36,826 nucleotides of DNA. Origin: Bacteroidota bacterium. Lineage in GTDB: Bacteria; Bacteroidota; Bacteroidia; Chitinophagales; Chitinophagaceae. The notes beneath the pieces are model-generated. The model searched no databases. It was not told the origin of the DNA and worked only from the letters and a program-made list of their open reading frames with translations. Location of the stretch: contig JAKQKY010000214.1 of the NCBI GenBank assembly GCA_029560415.1, positions 1 through 36,826 on the forward strand. Direction: 5' to 3'. Both the position numbers and the translations under genes were made by a program. Each line of letters starts with the position of its first letter. The first letter of the stretch is position 1. Below, piece after piece: positions 1 through 7,832 of this stretch.

Positions 1-1507
1 TGGTAGCCAGGTAAGGATTGTTGGGATCGCTGTCACGTTGATAATATTGCAGGCGGCGTTGATCAGGAATATATTGATCCAGGATATTGAAACTTCCAAA
101 CCAATGAAGCGCTGCTTTGTATTTTTTGAAATTATGATCGCCGGATACCTGTGTATTGAAAAATGTATTTGCTTTAAAGGCCAATTCAGTAGCACGGATA
201 TTATCTCCAGCCTGGCTCGATGAACCATCAAACTCTTTACCTGTGCGAAGCGTGGTATAATTGGTTGTATTTACATTGAGCATGTTTTTAAAAGAAACCT
301 TGTGATTGCTGCCCAATTGTAAGGTGATATTTGCCAGTGCACCAGCAAGAACATCCTTGCTGTATTTATTATTGAAATAATTAAAACTCAGGTTAGGCAC
401 ATTACCTTCAAATGTGTTTACCTGGTTTTCAAATTCAGTTCTTTTATTGCTCCTGTTATAGTTAACAGCAAAAACGGCAGCAAGCTTTTTATTTCCACCA
501 AGTTTGGCATTAAAGCCTCCGTTGATAAGGATGCCCTGGTTTAGGGTAGGCGTAAACGTGGAATTATTTTTTGTGGCCGACCAAATATTTTCAAACTGTT
601 TTCCATAGGGCGTTTTCTCGGCCGAACTCAGCAAAGAAAAAGCAGCTTTATTTGGCAAGCCTGCCGGAAGGCCTCTTAACCCATTATCAAAACCAAGGAA
701 ATCGGTATTGCTACCCTGGTAACTGTAAAAATCTTTTCCAAGGGTTTGGGTATTGAAACCAGTAGAAACCTGTACGGTTAAAAAATTACGCGATGGTACA
801 TCTTTTGTATTCACCTGTATCAAACCACCTGCCCACTCGCCTGGCAATTCAGGGATAAAGGTTTTATTGATGATGATGTTATCTATCATCGATGATGGAA
901 TGATATCGAAACTGAATGTTTTCCTGTCGGGTTCGGTACTGCTCAGCAGAACGCCATTGAGCATGGCCTGGTTATATCTATCGGCCAATCCACGAACAAC
1001 AAGATATTTACCTTCCTGCACGCTGGTTCCTGGCACACGCTTCAAAACTTCACCGGTATTTTTATCAGGTGAACGACGGATGGCTTCTGCACTGATCACC
1101 TGGGCTACAACGGAAGTGTTTTTTTGATATGCTATCAACGCAGCAGATGTTTCTTTTCGTGCGTTTGACCTTACCACAACCGCATCTTCCGTTTTTGATT
1201 TCCTGTTCAAAACAATGTCGAGATTCGTAGTCTGGTTAGCATTCACTTCTACATCATCCAGTATTTTTGATTCATACCCAACAGAAGATAATTTGATAGA
1301 GTATTTCTTTCCTGCAGGAAGGGTTATTACAAACCTGCCTTCTGTATTGGAAATAATGGCTGATTTCACCCCATCTACTTCGATGCTGACACCGCTTAAT
1401 TTTTGGCCCGACGAAACATCGGTAAGCTTTCCCTCTACCTGCCCGGTTTGAGAAAAAGCGCCAAGTGATAATGCAATAAATGATATAAATAAAATGAACC
1501 CTTTCAT
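1..1507 (-). CDS. TonB-dependent receptor, C-terminal part cut by the window edge
   Basis: Outer-membrane receptor for TonB-driven import of a scarce ligand. Reading the minus strand from the ATG at 1505-1507, the frame stays open to base 1, giving about 502 residues. It starts with a signal peptide (MKGFILFISFIALSLGAFSQ). A carboxypeptidase-regulatory-like beta-sandwich follows at about residues 22-105 (GVSIEVDGV, then NTEGRFVI). The plug domain follows, with VPGTSVQEGKYLVVRGLADR and AMLNG near residue 181, then STEPDRKTFSFDIIPSSMID and PELPGEWAGGLIQVNTKDVP. The barrel begins after that and is cut off; family members are usually 800-1000 residues. The plug carries the STEPDRKxFSFDIxPS signature of one TonB-receptor subgroup. 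The ligand cannot be read from the sequence. The neighbouring phosphate genes and the upstream phased repeats suggest phosphate or a phosphorylated compound (inference). Not a SusC, since no SusD partner is visible on the porin side. Confidence 0.9.
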   Translation of the reverse strand, partial: MKGFILFISFIALSLGAFSQTGQVEGKLTDVSSGQKLSGVSIEVDGVKSAIISNTEGRFVITLPAGKKYSIKLSSVGYESKILDDVEVNANQTTNLDIVLNRKSKTEDAVVVRSNARKETSAALIAYQKNTSVVAQVISAEAIRRSPDKNTGEVLKRVPGTSVQEGKYLVVRGLADRYNQAMLNGVLLSSTEPDRKTFSFDIIPSSMIDNIIINKTFIPELPGEWAGGLIQVNTKDVPSRNFLTVQVSTGFNTQTLGKDFYSYQGSNTDFLGFDNGLRGLPAGLPNKAAFSLLSSAEKTPYGKQFENIWSATKNNSTFTPTLNQGILINGGFNAKLGGNKKLAAVFAVNYNRSNKRTEFENQVNTFEGNVPNLSFNYFNNKYSKDVLAGALANITLQLGSNHKVSFKNMLNVNTTNYTTLRTGKEFDGSSSQAGDNIRATELAFKANTFFNTQVSGDHNFKKYKAALHWFGSFNILDQYIPDQRRLQYYQRDSDPNNPYLAT

Positions 1508-1523
1508 GCCTTGTAATTTGATG

Positions 1524-1551
1524 CAAAGAGACAATTTGCATGTTACGCCAA
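1524..1551 (-). promoter_or_regulatory. Candidate promoter of the TonB receptor gene
   Basis: On the minus strand a TCTCTTTG motif (plus strand CAAAGAGA, 1524-1531) matches the Bacteroidota -7 box TAnnTTTG at 7 of 8 positions. A TTG (plus strand CAA, 1549-1551) lies 17 bp upstream. The motif sits 16 bases before the receptor start codon. The phased TGTTAC repeats begin about 9 bp upstream of the -7 motif, the usual place for an activator that substitutes for a weak -33 box. The match is imperfect. Confidence 0.4.
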
Positions 1552-1601
1552 GGTGAAGGAAATATTAAGCAAATGTTACGGCTATGTTACGCTAATGTTA
1601 A
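1541..1601 (-). promoter_or_regulatory. 11-bp-phased TGTTAC repeat array, candidate Pho box
   Basis: Six hexamers start exactly 11 bp apart at 1541, 1552, 1563, 1574, 1585 and 1596 (plus strand): TGTTAC, GGTGAA, TATTAA, TGTTAC, TGTTAC, TGTTAA. Four are near-identical, one is 5/6 and one (1552) is weak. Read toward the receptor gene the repeats are TTAACA or GTAACA with 5-bp spacers. That matches the layout of PhoP boxes in Bacillus (TTAACA-type direct repeats) and of the 11-bp-period PhoB boxes in enterics. The array fills the gap between the porin stop and the receptor promoter. Assignment to a PhoB/PhoP-type regulator is inference; no such regulator is in the window. Confidence 0.55.
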
Positions 1602-1607
1602 GGGCTA

Positions 1608-2906
1608 TTAAAACCTGAATTGCAAGCGACAGGTGAAGATGTCATCTTTCACATCGCTGATATATCCGGGGAGGGAAGTCTTCTCATTGTTCACTTTATC
1701 GTAAAAGATCATGAGCTTAACATTGTTGTCTATATAATAATTATATCCAACTGTAAAAGTAGAAAATTTGATATCGGCCAGGTTAAGGGCAGACCCGGTT
1801 TTGCCGATCTCATCCCCACTAACCTTCGAATTGGGATCGTACCAATCGTATTTGATTACAAGCTGGTGATGGCTGTTCACTACATGATGCAACAAATAAA
1901 AGAAGGCCCCGTTGAAGTTTCTTATATAGTAACCATCATTTCCCGTTAACAAGGCTGCAGGAGTTTCTGAACTTGCTGATGTGGCCGTTTGCCTTCCTGC
2001 CAGGTATTCGGCCCTGAGTTCGGTATAACCAGCCCGGGTCTTAATCTTATATTGAATATCGGCGCCATAATATTTGCGGGGAGCAATACGGTTTTGGTTA
2101 GACGAAGATGAATCTACCATCCAGGCCTTCAATCCTCCTACTGTTTTAGTATGGTAAATGTATTTCGTGTTTTGTATTAACCCACCATTTAGACAGGAAA
2201 CTGCGGCCGACAATGTAGCCCTGCCGGTAAGGGGTAGCGGCTTTATGGAAAGCCTGCCGATCAGGTCTTTATGACTATCAAAATCAGCGGCGGCCGCCAG
2301 GCCCTGGCCGTTGAACAGTCCAACATCCAGTTTGAAAAACTGCAACGGATGATCCCGTTTCCGCGGTTCAAAAGATACCATGGCTCCCAGGTCGCGTTCG
2401 GTTTTCATGAGGATCTGGCTCATCCTACCCCTTTCCGGGGTTTCCCGGTCAGATGAAGACAGGTTCAATTCATAACTGATGGGTCGGGCGAACATGCCTG
2501 CCGTGAATGAAAATACCTGCAGCCTGTTTTCGTATAGCCTTCCCCAGAAGTCACGAATGGCTACTCCCCTTTCAGTGCCATCGAACTGGAAGGCAAACTG
2601 GATGGAGGGCCCTTTTGATTCGGAAAAATGAATGTAATCTACCCTGATCCTACCCCGCCTCAACATAAAACGGTTGTTTACGTTTGGAGCAAAATCGCCA
2701 CCAATATAGCTTTTAGCTCCCTTAGAAGAAGCGAACTGGAATTGAGGCTGCATATATCCACCCATCCGTACATTATCGAATTTCTTGTAAATGAGCAGCA
2801 TTCCACGGCCTATCTCCTTGCTGGTATCTACCATATCCATCAGTAACTGGGCTTCAGAAAAAGCCGAAAGGCAAGCTAAAAGGCAGAATAAGCTAAATTT
2901 TTTCAC
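1608..2906 (-). CDS. Phosphate-selective porin O/P family outer-membrane protein
   Basis: Predicted 432-residue beta-barrel channel for diffusion of anions, probably phosphate, through the outer membrane. It has a Sec signal peptide (hydrophobic residues 4-18, cleaved near SEAQ) and a short leader. Alternating beta-strand sequence then runs to a final aromatic residue (ending RLQFRF), the usual C-terminal barrel-insertion signal. Segments such as GGYMQPQFQF, NNRFMLRRGRIRVDYI, FWGRLYENRLQVFSFTAGMF and FKLDVGLFNGQG fit the OprP/OprO porin family, whose length is typically 400-450 residues. The gene runs parallel to the TonB receptor and divergent from the DUF47-PiT pair, so context supports phosphate. 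Phosphate selectivity itself is not proven by the family name. Confidence 0.82.
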   Translation of the reverse strand: MKKFSLFCLLACLSAFSEAQLLMDMVDTSKEIGRGMLLIYKKFDNVRMGGYMQPQFQFASSKGAKSYIGGDFAPNVNNRFMLRRGRIRVDYIHFSESKGPSIQFAFQFDGTERGVAIRDFWGRLYENRLQVFSFTAGMFARPISYELNLSSSDRETPERGRMSQILMKTERDLGAMVSFEPRKRDHPLQFFKLDVGLFNGQGLAAAADFDSHKDLIGRLSIKPLPLTGRATLSAAVSCLNGGLIQNTKYIYHTKTVGGLKAWMVDSSSSNQNRIAPRKYYGADIQYKIKTRAGYTELRAEYLAGRQTATSASSETPAALLTGNDGYYIRNFNGAFFYLLHHVVNSHHQLVIKYDWYDPNSKVSGDEIGKTGSALNLADIKFSTFTVGYNYYIDNNVKLMIFYDKVNNEKTSLPGYISDVKDDIFTCRLQFRF

Positions 2907-2929
2907 CCGACGTTTTGTGAGATTTGCAT

Positions 2930-2937
2930 CAAAGTAA
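2930..2937 (-). promoter_or_regulatory. Candidate -7 element of the porin gene
   Basis: The minus strand reads TTACTTTG, 7 of 8 matches to TAnnTTTG, 24 bases before the porin start codon. There is no well-placed -33 TTG. Instead the phased repeats at 2949-2976 lie just upstream, as expected of an activator-dependent promoter. Confidence 0.35.
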
Positions 2938-2948
2938 TAATAATTTAA

Positions 2949-2976
2949 TGTTATGCCTGTGTTAACAAATTATTAT
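2949..2976 (-). promoter_or_regulatory. Second 11-bp-phased repeat, candidate Pho box upstream of the porin
   Basis: On the plus strand TGTTAT (2949), TGTTAA (2960) and TATTAT (2971) start exactly 11 bp apart with 5-bp spacers. Toward the porin gene they read ATAATA, TTAACA, ATAACA. It is the same motif and period as the array at 1541-1601. In both cases a CAAAG core lies 11-13 bp on the gene side of the proximal ATGTTA. The repeat lies in the divergent porin/DUF47 gap, so it could act on both genes, though orientation favours the porin. Confidence 0.5.
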
Positions 2977-3012
2977 CAATTTCAAATCTGGCGTCATAGG
3001 AAGGCAGAATGA

Positions 3013-3020
3013 TAATTTTG
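3013..3020 (+). promoter_or_regulatory. Candidate -7 element of the DUF47-PiT operon
   Basis: TAATTTTG matches TAnnTTTG exactly and ends 17 bases before the ATG at 3038, so the leader would be very short. No clear -33 TTTG is seen at the proper distance. Confidence 0.4.
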
Positions 3021-3037
3021 CGCAAAATAATTTGACC

Positions 3038-3685
3038 ATGGCATTCAATAACATTCTGAAGATATTTTTACCTAAAGACCGGGTTTTTTACCAGTTGTTT
3101 GAAAGTGTAGCCGAGGAGTTGGTGAAAATGGGTAATAAGATGAAAGAGATCGTGAATGAACCTGACTTTGAAAAAAGGGGTAAACTCATCAAAGAAGTGG
3201 AAGACATGGAGCATGTAAATGACGAATATACTCACCGCATCTTCACCGAATTGGGCAAGAATTTTATCACGCCATTTGACCGTGAAGACATCCACTACCT
3301 TGCTACCGCATTGGATGATATTGCAGACTATATATATGCATCTGCTAAAAAAATCAATTTTTATCATGTAGATCCCAACGATATCGGCATCCAGAAAATG
3401 GGTGACCTTATTGCACTGGGTTGCGTGCAGATTCACAAAGCTGTAACCGAATTGCGCAATATGAAAAATATGCGCCAGATCACAGATGCGCTGGTGGCCA
3501 TCAACAGTATTGAAAACCAGGGAGATGATATTTTTGATATGAGCATTGAGCGCTTATTCGCTACCGAACCCGATGCCAAGGAAGTTATTAAGAAAAGAGA
3601 GATCTACCAGGTGATGGAAATTGTAACAGATAAATGTGAAGATGCGGCCAATGTGATAGAATCCATCATTATCAAATACGCATAA
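3038..3685 (+). CDS. DUF47 family PhoU-like protein
   Basis: A 215-residue cytoplasmic, all-helical PhoU-related protein that typically partners a PiT phosphate permease and is thought to adjust its activity. The chosen start is the ATG at 3038 (MAFNNILKIFLPKDRVFYQL), not the in-frame TTG six bases earlier, because family members start with this MAxNN-type sequence. Characteristic stretches are NEPDFEKRGKLIKEVEDMEH, FITPFDREDIHYLATALDDI with the acidic metal-binding pattern ExxxD/DxxxD, and the C-terminal EIVTDKCEDAANVIESIIIK. Length is normal for the family. The PiT gene follows 75 bp downstream on the same strand, so the two are probably one operon. Confidence 0.9.
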   Translation: MAFNNILKIFLPKDRVFYQLFESVAEELVKMGNKMKEIVNEPDFEKRGKLIKEVEDMEHVNDEYTHRIFTELGKNFITPFDREDIHYLATALDDIADYIYASAKKINFYHVDPNDIGIQKMGDLIALGCVQIHKAVTELRNMKNMRQITDALVAINSIENQGDDIFDMSIERLFATEPDAKEVIKKREIYQVMEIVTDKCEDAANVIESIIIKYA

Positions 3686-3760
3686 TACTAACGGCAAGGG
3701 TTAACGCTGTTTCTGAAAGTAAACCGCAACATCCAATCGCTACAACAACAAATTAACCGC

Positions 3761-4990
3761 ATGACTTTTTTGATCGTAATCATAGCAATGGCACTGATCT
3801 TTGATTTTATCAATGGATTTCACGATGCGGCCAATTCAATTGCAACAGTTGTTTCTACAAAAGTTCTTACGCCGGGCCAGGCTGTTCTTTGGGCAGCCAT
3901 GTTCAATTTTGCTGCATTCTTCATATTTAAAGATCATGGTGTAGCCAATACCATTGCCAAAACAGTAAAAACGGAGGCGGTTTATGGTCATGATATGATG
4001 CTCGTGATCTTTGCGGGCCTGCTCGCCGCCATCTTCTGGAATCTTTTCACCTGGTGGTTTGGTATTCCATCTTCCTCATCACATGCCTTGATCGGTGGTT
4101 TCGCCGGTGCTGCTGTGGCTTTTGGAGGATTCAGTTCTATCAACTCAGAACCCGTTTTAAAAACAATCGCATTTATTTTCCTCGCCCCTGTTGTGGGTAT
4201 GATCATCGCATTTATAATATCGCTATGGTTCATCCATTCGTTTAAGAAGGGATGGATGCCCAAGATCATTGCATTCACCATATATGTTTTAGTAGGATTA
4301 TTCCTGTATAAGAATATGGAATTTGATCCCGCAAAACTGAAATCACATTTTGAATCGTATACCCTGAAAGTGATCTTCTATTCTGCCAATTTCAAATGGA
4401 TATTGCTGGCAAGTATTTTGTTGATCATGGCCAGCTTCACACTCTTTTTAAACGGGCTCAATGCAAATCGTGCCAATACCTGGTTTAAAAGATTGCAATT
4501 GGTTTCCTCTGCTGCATTCAGCATTGGTCATGGTGGAAATGATGCCCAGAAAGTAATGGGTATCATCATGGCCGCTTTAATTGCGTATAACCCTTCGGTA
4601 TACAGTCTCGATCACATGGAATGGTGGGTACCGCTCGCTTGTTATGCGGCCATTGCCCTGGGAACCATGAGTGGTGGTTGGAAAATTGTAAAAACCATGG
4701 GTACTAAAATCACCAAGGTTACCCCTTTTGAAGGTGTTGCAGCAGAAACGGCCGGTGCCATTACCTTATTTGTAACAGAGGCGCTGAAGATCCCGGTAAG
4801 TACTACCCATACTATTACCGGTTCCATCATCGGTGTAGGAGCCACAAAACGTTTGTCAGCTGTTCGTTGGGGTGTAACGGTAAACTTACTATGGGCCTGG
4901 GTACTCACGATACCGATTAGTGGCTTGCTGGCTGCGATCACATTGGTTATCCTGCGATTGATATTCCCAACATCGTCGCTGCCGCATTAA
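3761..4990 (+). CDS. PiT family inorganic phosphate transporter
   Basis: A 409-residue inner-membrane permease (PHO4/PiT family) that imports phosphate, usually as a metal-phosphate complex with cation symport. The two signature repeats are both present: FDFINGFHDAANSIATVVST near residues 15-34 in the N-terminal half, and FSIGHGGNDAQKVMGI plus IPVSTTHTITGSIIG in the C-terminal half. Several long hydrophobic helices surround them, with a central soluble segment at about residues 185-215. It is preceded by the DUF47 gene, the usual pairing. The porin and TonB receptor across the divergent promoter region make a plausible outer-membrane supply route. Confidence 0.94.
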   Translation: MTFLIVIIAMALIFDFINGFHDAANSIATVVSTKVLTPGQAVLWAAMFNFAAFFIFKDHGVANTIAKTVKTEAVYGHDMMLVIFAGLLAAIFWNLFTWWFGIPSSSSHALIGGFAGAAVAFGGFSSINSEPVLKTIAFIFLAPVVGMIIAFIISLWFIHSFKKGWMPKIIAFTIYVLVGLFLYKNMEFDPAKLKSHFESYTLKVIFYSANFKWILLASILLIMASFTLFLNGLNANRANTWFKRLQLVSSAAFSIGHGGNDAQKVMGIIMAALIAYNPSVYSLDHMEWWVPLACYAAIALGTMSGGWKIVKTMGTKITKVTPFEGVAAETAGAITLFVTEALKIPVSTTHTITGSIIGVGATKRLSAVRWGVTVNLLWAWVLTIPISGLLAAITLVILRLIFPTSSLPH

Positions 4991-5112
4991 ACTCACTGCT
5001 TTCGAATGTGATTTTTTACTTTATTTGCAACTTCAATAAAACCTTATGCATCTATGGCAAAGTTTTGTGCAAAAGAAGCATGCTCATTCAATAAAAAAAC
5101 TACTTTCGGGAG

Positions 5113-6168
5113 ATGAAAAAAATATTAGTTACCGGTGGTTGTGGTTATATCGGTTCTCATACGATCGTTGACCTAATCCAAAACGGTTTTCATGTAATAT
5201 CGGCAGACAATAACAGCAGGAGCAAACCAGCCATCCTGGAAGGAGTAGAGAGAATTACCGGGGTGAAAGTAAAAAATTACACCGTAGATCTCTGCATTTT
5301 CGATGATACCCATGCAGTTTTTGTAGAAAACCCGGATATTGACGGCATCATACATTTCGCTGCCTACAAAGCCGTTGGCGAATCGGTTGAAAACCCATTG
5401 ATGTATTTCGAGAACAACAACAATTCGCTCATCAATATCCTGAAATGCGCATCGGAGTTCAATATTCCGCATTTTGTTTTTTCATCTTCCTGTACGGTTT
5501 ATGGTAACCCTGATGAAAGCCCGGTTACCGAAAATACCATCACAAAGGAAGCAGAATCGCCATATGGATATACCAAGCAAATGGGCGAACAAATAGTGCG
5601 ACTCACAGCCAACAGCAATGAATTGCAAACCATTTTATTGCGATATTTTAACCCGGTTGGCGCACACCCGTCTATTCAGATCGGCGAAATCCCCATTGGG
5701 CGCCCGGCAAACCTGGTGCCGGCCATCACCCAAACCGCAATTGGTAAATTACCACAGATGCAGGTATATGGCAATGACTATCCAACCCGCGACGGCAGTT
5801 GCTTAAGAGATTATATTCATGTGTCGGATATCGCACATGCCCATACCCTGGCCTTGCACTACCTCATCGATCATAAAAATAAAAGCAATTGCGAAGTGTT
5901 TAACCTGGGCACCGGTAACGGGTACACGGTTTTTGAAGTGATCAAAGCTTTTGAAAAAGTAAGCCAACAAAGTCTCAACTACACAGTTGCCCCACGCAGG
6001 CCGGGAGACATCACCGCGATTTATGCTAATAACGAAAAAGCCAGGTCGCTGCTTGGTTGGTCGCCGAAATACAACCTCGATGATATGATGCTTACTGCAT
6101 GGAGTTGGGAAATGAAATTAAAACAGGAAGAAACTTTATTTGGGGGTAAAAATGCCCAGTTAAATTAA
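5113..6168 (+). CDS. galE: UDP-glucose 4-epimerase
   Basis: Interconverts UDP-glucose and UDP-galactose with bound NAD, feeding galactose use and surface-sugar synthesis. The 351-residue extended short-chain dehydrogenase has the N-terminal NAD motif TGGCGYIGS (about residues 7-15), the catalytic serine segment SSSCTVYGNP, the YGYTK catalytic Tyr/Lys motif and NLGTGNGYTVFEVI downstream. Length is normal for GalE. The start ATG directly follows a GGGAG stretch that is too close to be a good ribosome binding site. A 20-codon upstream ORF (5054-5116) overlaps the start as ATGA. The transketolase subunit follows 40 bp later. Confidence 0.95.
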   Translation: MKKILVTGGCGYIGSHTIVDLIQNGFHVISADNNSRSKPAILEGVERITGVKVKNYTVDLCIFDDTHAVFVENPDIDGIIHFAAYKAVGESVENPLMYFENNNNSLINILKCASEFNIPHFVFSSSCTVYGNPDESPVTENTITKEAESPYGYTKQMGEQIVRLTANSNELQTILLRYFNPVGAHPSIQIGEIPIGRPANLVPAITQTAIGKLPQMQVYGNDYPTRDGSCLRDYIHVSDIAHAHTLALHYLIDHKNKSNCEVFNLGTGNGYTVFEVIKAFEKVSQQSLNYTVAPRRPGDITAIYANNEKARSLLGWSPKYNLDDMMLTAWSWEMKLKQEETLFGGKNAQLN

Positions 6169-6208
6169 TGCATGTCCATTAACTTGCAGCTTCAATAAAC
6201 AATCAATT

Positions 6209-7168
6209 ATGCTATCGGATATACAGGTAACAGGAAATAAAGATACCAGGAGTGGTTTTGGTGATGGTATCCTGGAAGCGGCCCGTGCCAACAAAAATAT
6301 TGTTGCATTAACGGCAGACCTTGCGGGATCGCTAAAACTCAATGGCTTCATGAAAGAATTTCCGGAACGATTTATACAATGTGGAATTGCAGAAGCCAAT
6401 ATGATGGGCATCGCTGCCGGTTTAACCATTGGAGGAAAAATTCCTTACACCACCACCTTTGCAAATTTTTCAACCGGCCGTGTATACGACCAGATCAGGC
6501 AGAGCATTGCCTATAGCAACAAGAACGTAAAGATTTGTGCATCGCATGCGGGTCTCACTTTGGGAGAAGATGGCGCTACACACCAGATCCTGGAAGATAT
6601 CGGCCTGATGAAAATGCTCCCAGGCATGACCGTTATTGTGCCTGCGGATTATAACCAAACGAAGGCCGCCACCAAGGCGATCGCCAATTATGAAGGCCCT
6701 GTTTACCTGAGATTTGGCAGGCCGGTTTGGCCCATCTTCACCAAAGAAGAAGATTTCGTCATAGGTAAAGCACAACGTTTATCCGAAGGAACAGATATCA
6801 GTATTTTCGCCTGTGGTCATATGGTTTGGACAGCCGTTGAAGCAGCCAAAGTACTGGAAGCCCGTGGCATCAGTGTAGAACTGATCAACATACATACCAT
6901 CAAACCACTTGACAGCGAAGCCGTGCTGGCTTCTATACAAAAAACAGGTTGCGCCGTTACGGTAGAAGAGCACAATATCATTGGCGGACTTGGCGACAGC
7001 ATTGCACAGGTTGCTTCAAAAACATGCCCGGTGCCCATTGAATACATTGGCACAAATGATACGTTTGGAGAAAGCGGTAAACCCACCGAACTTTTGGTGA
7101 AATACGGACTCGATGCCGATCACATTATAGCTGCGGCAGACAAAGTAATGGCGAGGAAAAAAAGCTGA
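6209..7168 (+). CDS. Transketolase C-terminal subunit (split enzyme)
   Basis: A 319-residue protein corresponding to the pyrimidine-binding and C-terminal domains of transketolase, the thiamine-diphosphate enzyme of the pentose phosphate pathway. The catalytic glutamate lies in FIQCGIAEANMMGIAAGL (Glu62). Also visible are TTFANFSTGRVYDQIRQSI, SHAGLTLGEDGATHQ and the C-terminal VEEHNIIGGLGDS. The N-terminal diphosphate-binding half (with the GDG motif) is absent, so an activity needs a separate N-subunit. Split transketolases are known in several phyla, but the two genes are usually adjacent; here the upstream neighbour is galE. Related families such as DXP synthase are less likely because the protein matches only the C-half. 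Confidence 0.9.
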   Translation: MLSDIQVTGNKDTRSGFGDGILEAARANKNIVALTADLAGSLKLNGFMKEFPERFIQCGIAEANMMGIAAGLTIGGKIPYTTTFANFSTGRVYDQIRQSIAYSNKNVKICASHAGLTLGEDGATHQILEDIGLMKMLPGMTVIVPADYNQTKAATKAIANYEGPVYLRFGRPVWPIFTKEEDFVIGKAQRLSEGTDISIFACGHMVWTAVEAAKVLEARGISVELINIHTIKPLDSEAVLASIQKTGCAVTVEEHNIIGGLGDSIAQVASKTCPVPIEYIGTNDTFGESGKPTELLVKYGLDADHIIAAADKVMARKKS

Positions 7169-7200
7169 TTTCAATATAAATCTTTAAACTTACCCGGTAA

Positions 7201-7232
7201 AAACCAATCTTAGGATTGGTTTTTCTATTTTT
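7201..7232 (+). terminator. Intrinsic terminator after the transketolase gene
   Basis: AAACCAATC (7201-7209) pairs perfectly with GATTGGTTT (7214-7222) around a TTAG loop. A T-rich tract broken by one C and one A follows. It separates the galE-transketolase unit from the sigma-factor unit. Confidence 0.8.
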
Positions 7233-7233
7233 G
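7226..7233 (+). promoter_or_regulatory. Possible -7 element of the sigma factor gene
   Basis: TATTTTTG fits TAnnTTTG exactly and ends 17 bases before the ATG at 7251. It overlaps the T-tract of the preceding terminator, so the match may be coincidental. No -33 TTTG is seen at the usual distance. Confidence 0.3.
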
Positions 7234-7250
7234 TGCTACTTAATTAAGTT

Positions 7251-7802
7251 ATGGCCGACCACTTAGATGATAAAGAATTACTGTTTCAATTTAAAAATGA
7301 AGCAACCAGGGAACCTGCGTTTACCCGGATTATTAAAAAATACCAGGAAAAACTGTATTGGCATATCCGCCGCATGGTGGTAGATCATGAAGATGCAAAC
7401 GACGTTTTGCAGAACATGTTCATCAAGGTTTGGAAAAACCTGGACAATTTCCGGGAAGACAGCCAGCTATATACATGGCTTTACCGCATTGCTACCAATG
7501 AGAGCCTTAGTTTCATTGAACAACAGAAAAAAAGGTCCTCTGTTTCGTTGAGTGATGAAGAAAGTCATCTTTCCAATAAATTACAGGCCGACAAGCACTT
7601 CGATGGCAATAAACTGGAATGGAAACTGCAACTCGCTATTCAGCAACTGCCCGAAAAGCAAAGGGCCGTTTTCAACCTGAGATATTTTGATGAAATGCCT
7701 TACGAAGAGATGAGCCGGGTGCTGGAAACCAGCGAAGGCGCCCTGAAAGCGAGTTATCACCACGCAGTGAAAAAAATTGAAGATTATATCCTCAACCGTT
7801 AA
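7251..7802 (+). CDS. ECF-type sigma-70 family RNA polymerase sigma factor
   Basis: A 183-residue alternative sigma factor with only regions 2 and 4. Region 2 spans about residues 24-90 (IIKKYQEKLYWHIRRMVVDH, then DANDVLQNMFIKVWKNLDNF and TWLYRIATNESLSFI). Region 4 spans about 125-180 (LPEKQRAVFNLRYFDEMPYE, then a helix-turn-helix ending ASYHHAVKKIEDYI). The two downstream genes, separated by 30 and 16 bp, encode a single-pass membrane protein and a secreted protein. That is the layout of a sigma / anti-sigma / sensor operon. The signal sensed is unknown; envelope stress is the natural guess given the Spy-like third gene. Confidence 0.92.
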   Translation: MADHLDDKELLFQFKNEATREPAFTRIIKKYQEKLYWHIRRMVVDHEDANDVLQNMFIKVWKNLDNFREDSQLYTWLYRIATNESLSFIEQQKKRSSVSLSDEESHLSNKLQADKHFDGNKLEWKLQLAIQQLPEKQRAVFNLRYFDEMPYEEMSRVLETSEGALKASYHHAVKKIEDYILNR

Positions 7803-7832
7803 ACTTTACCAATAAAACAAGGTCAAAACAAC

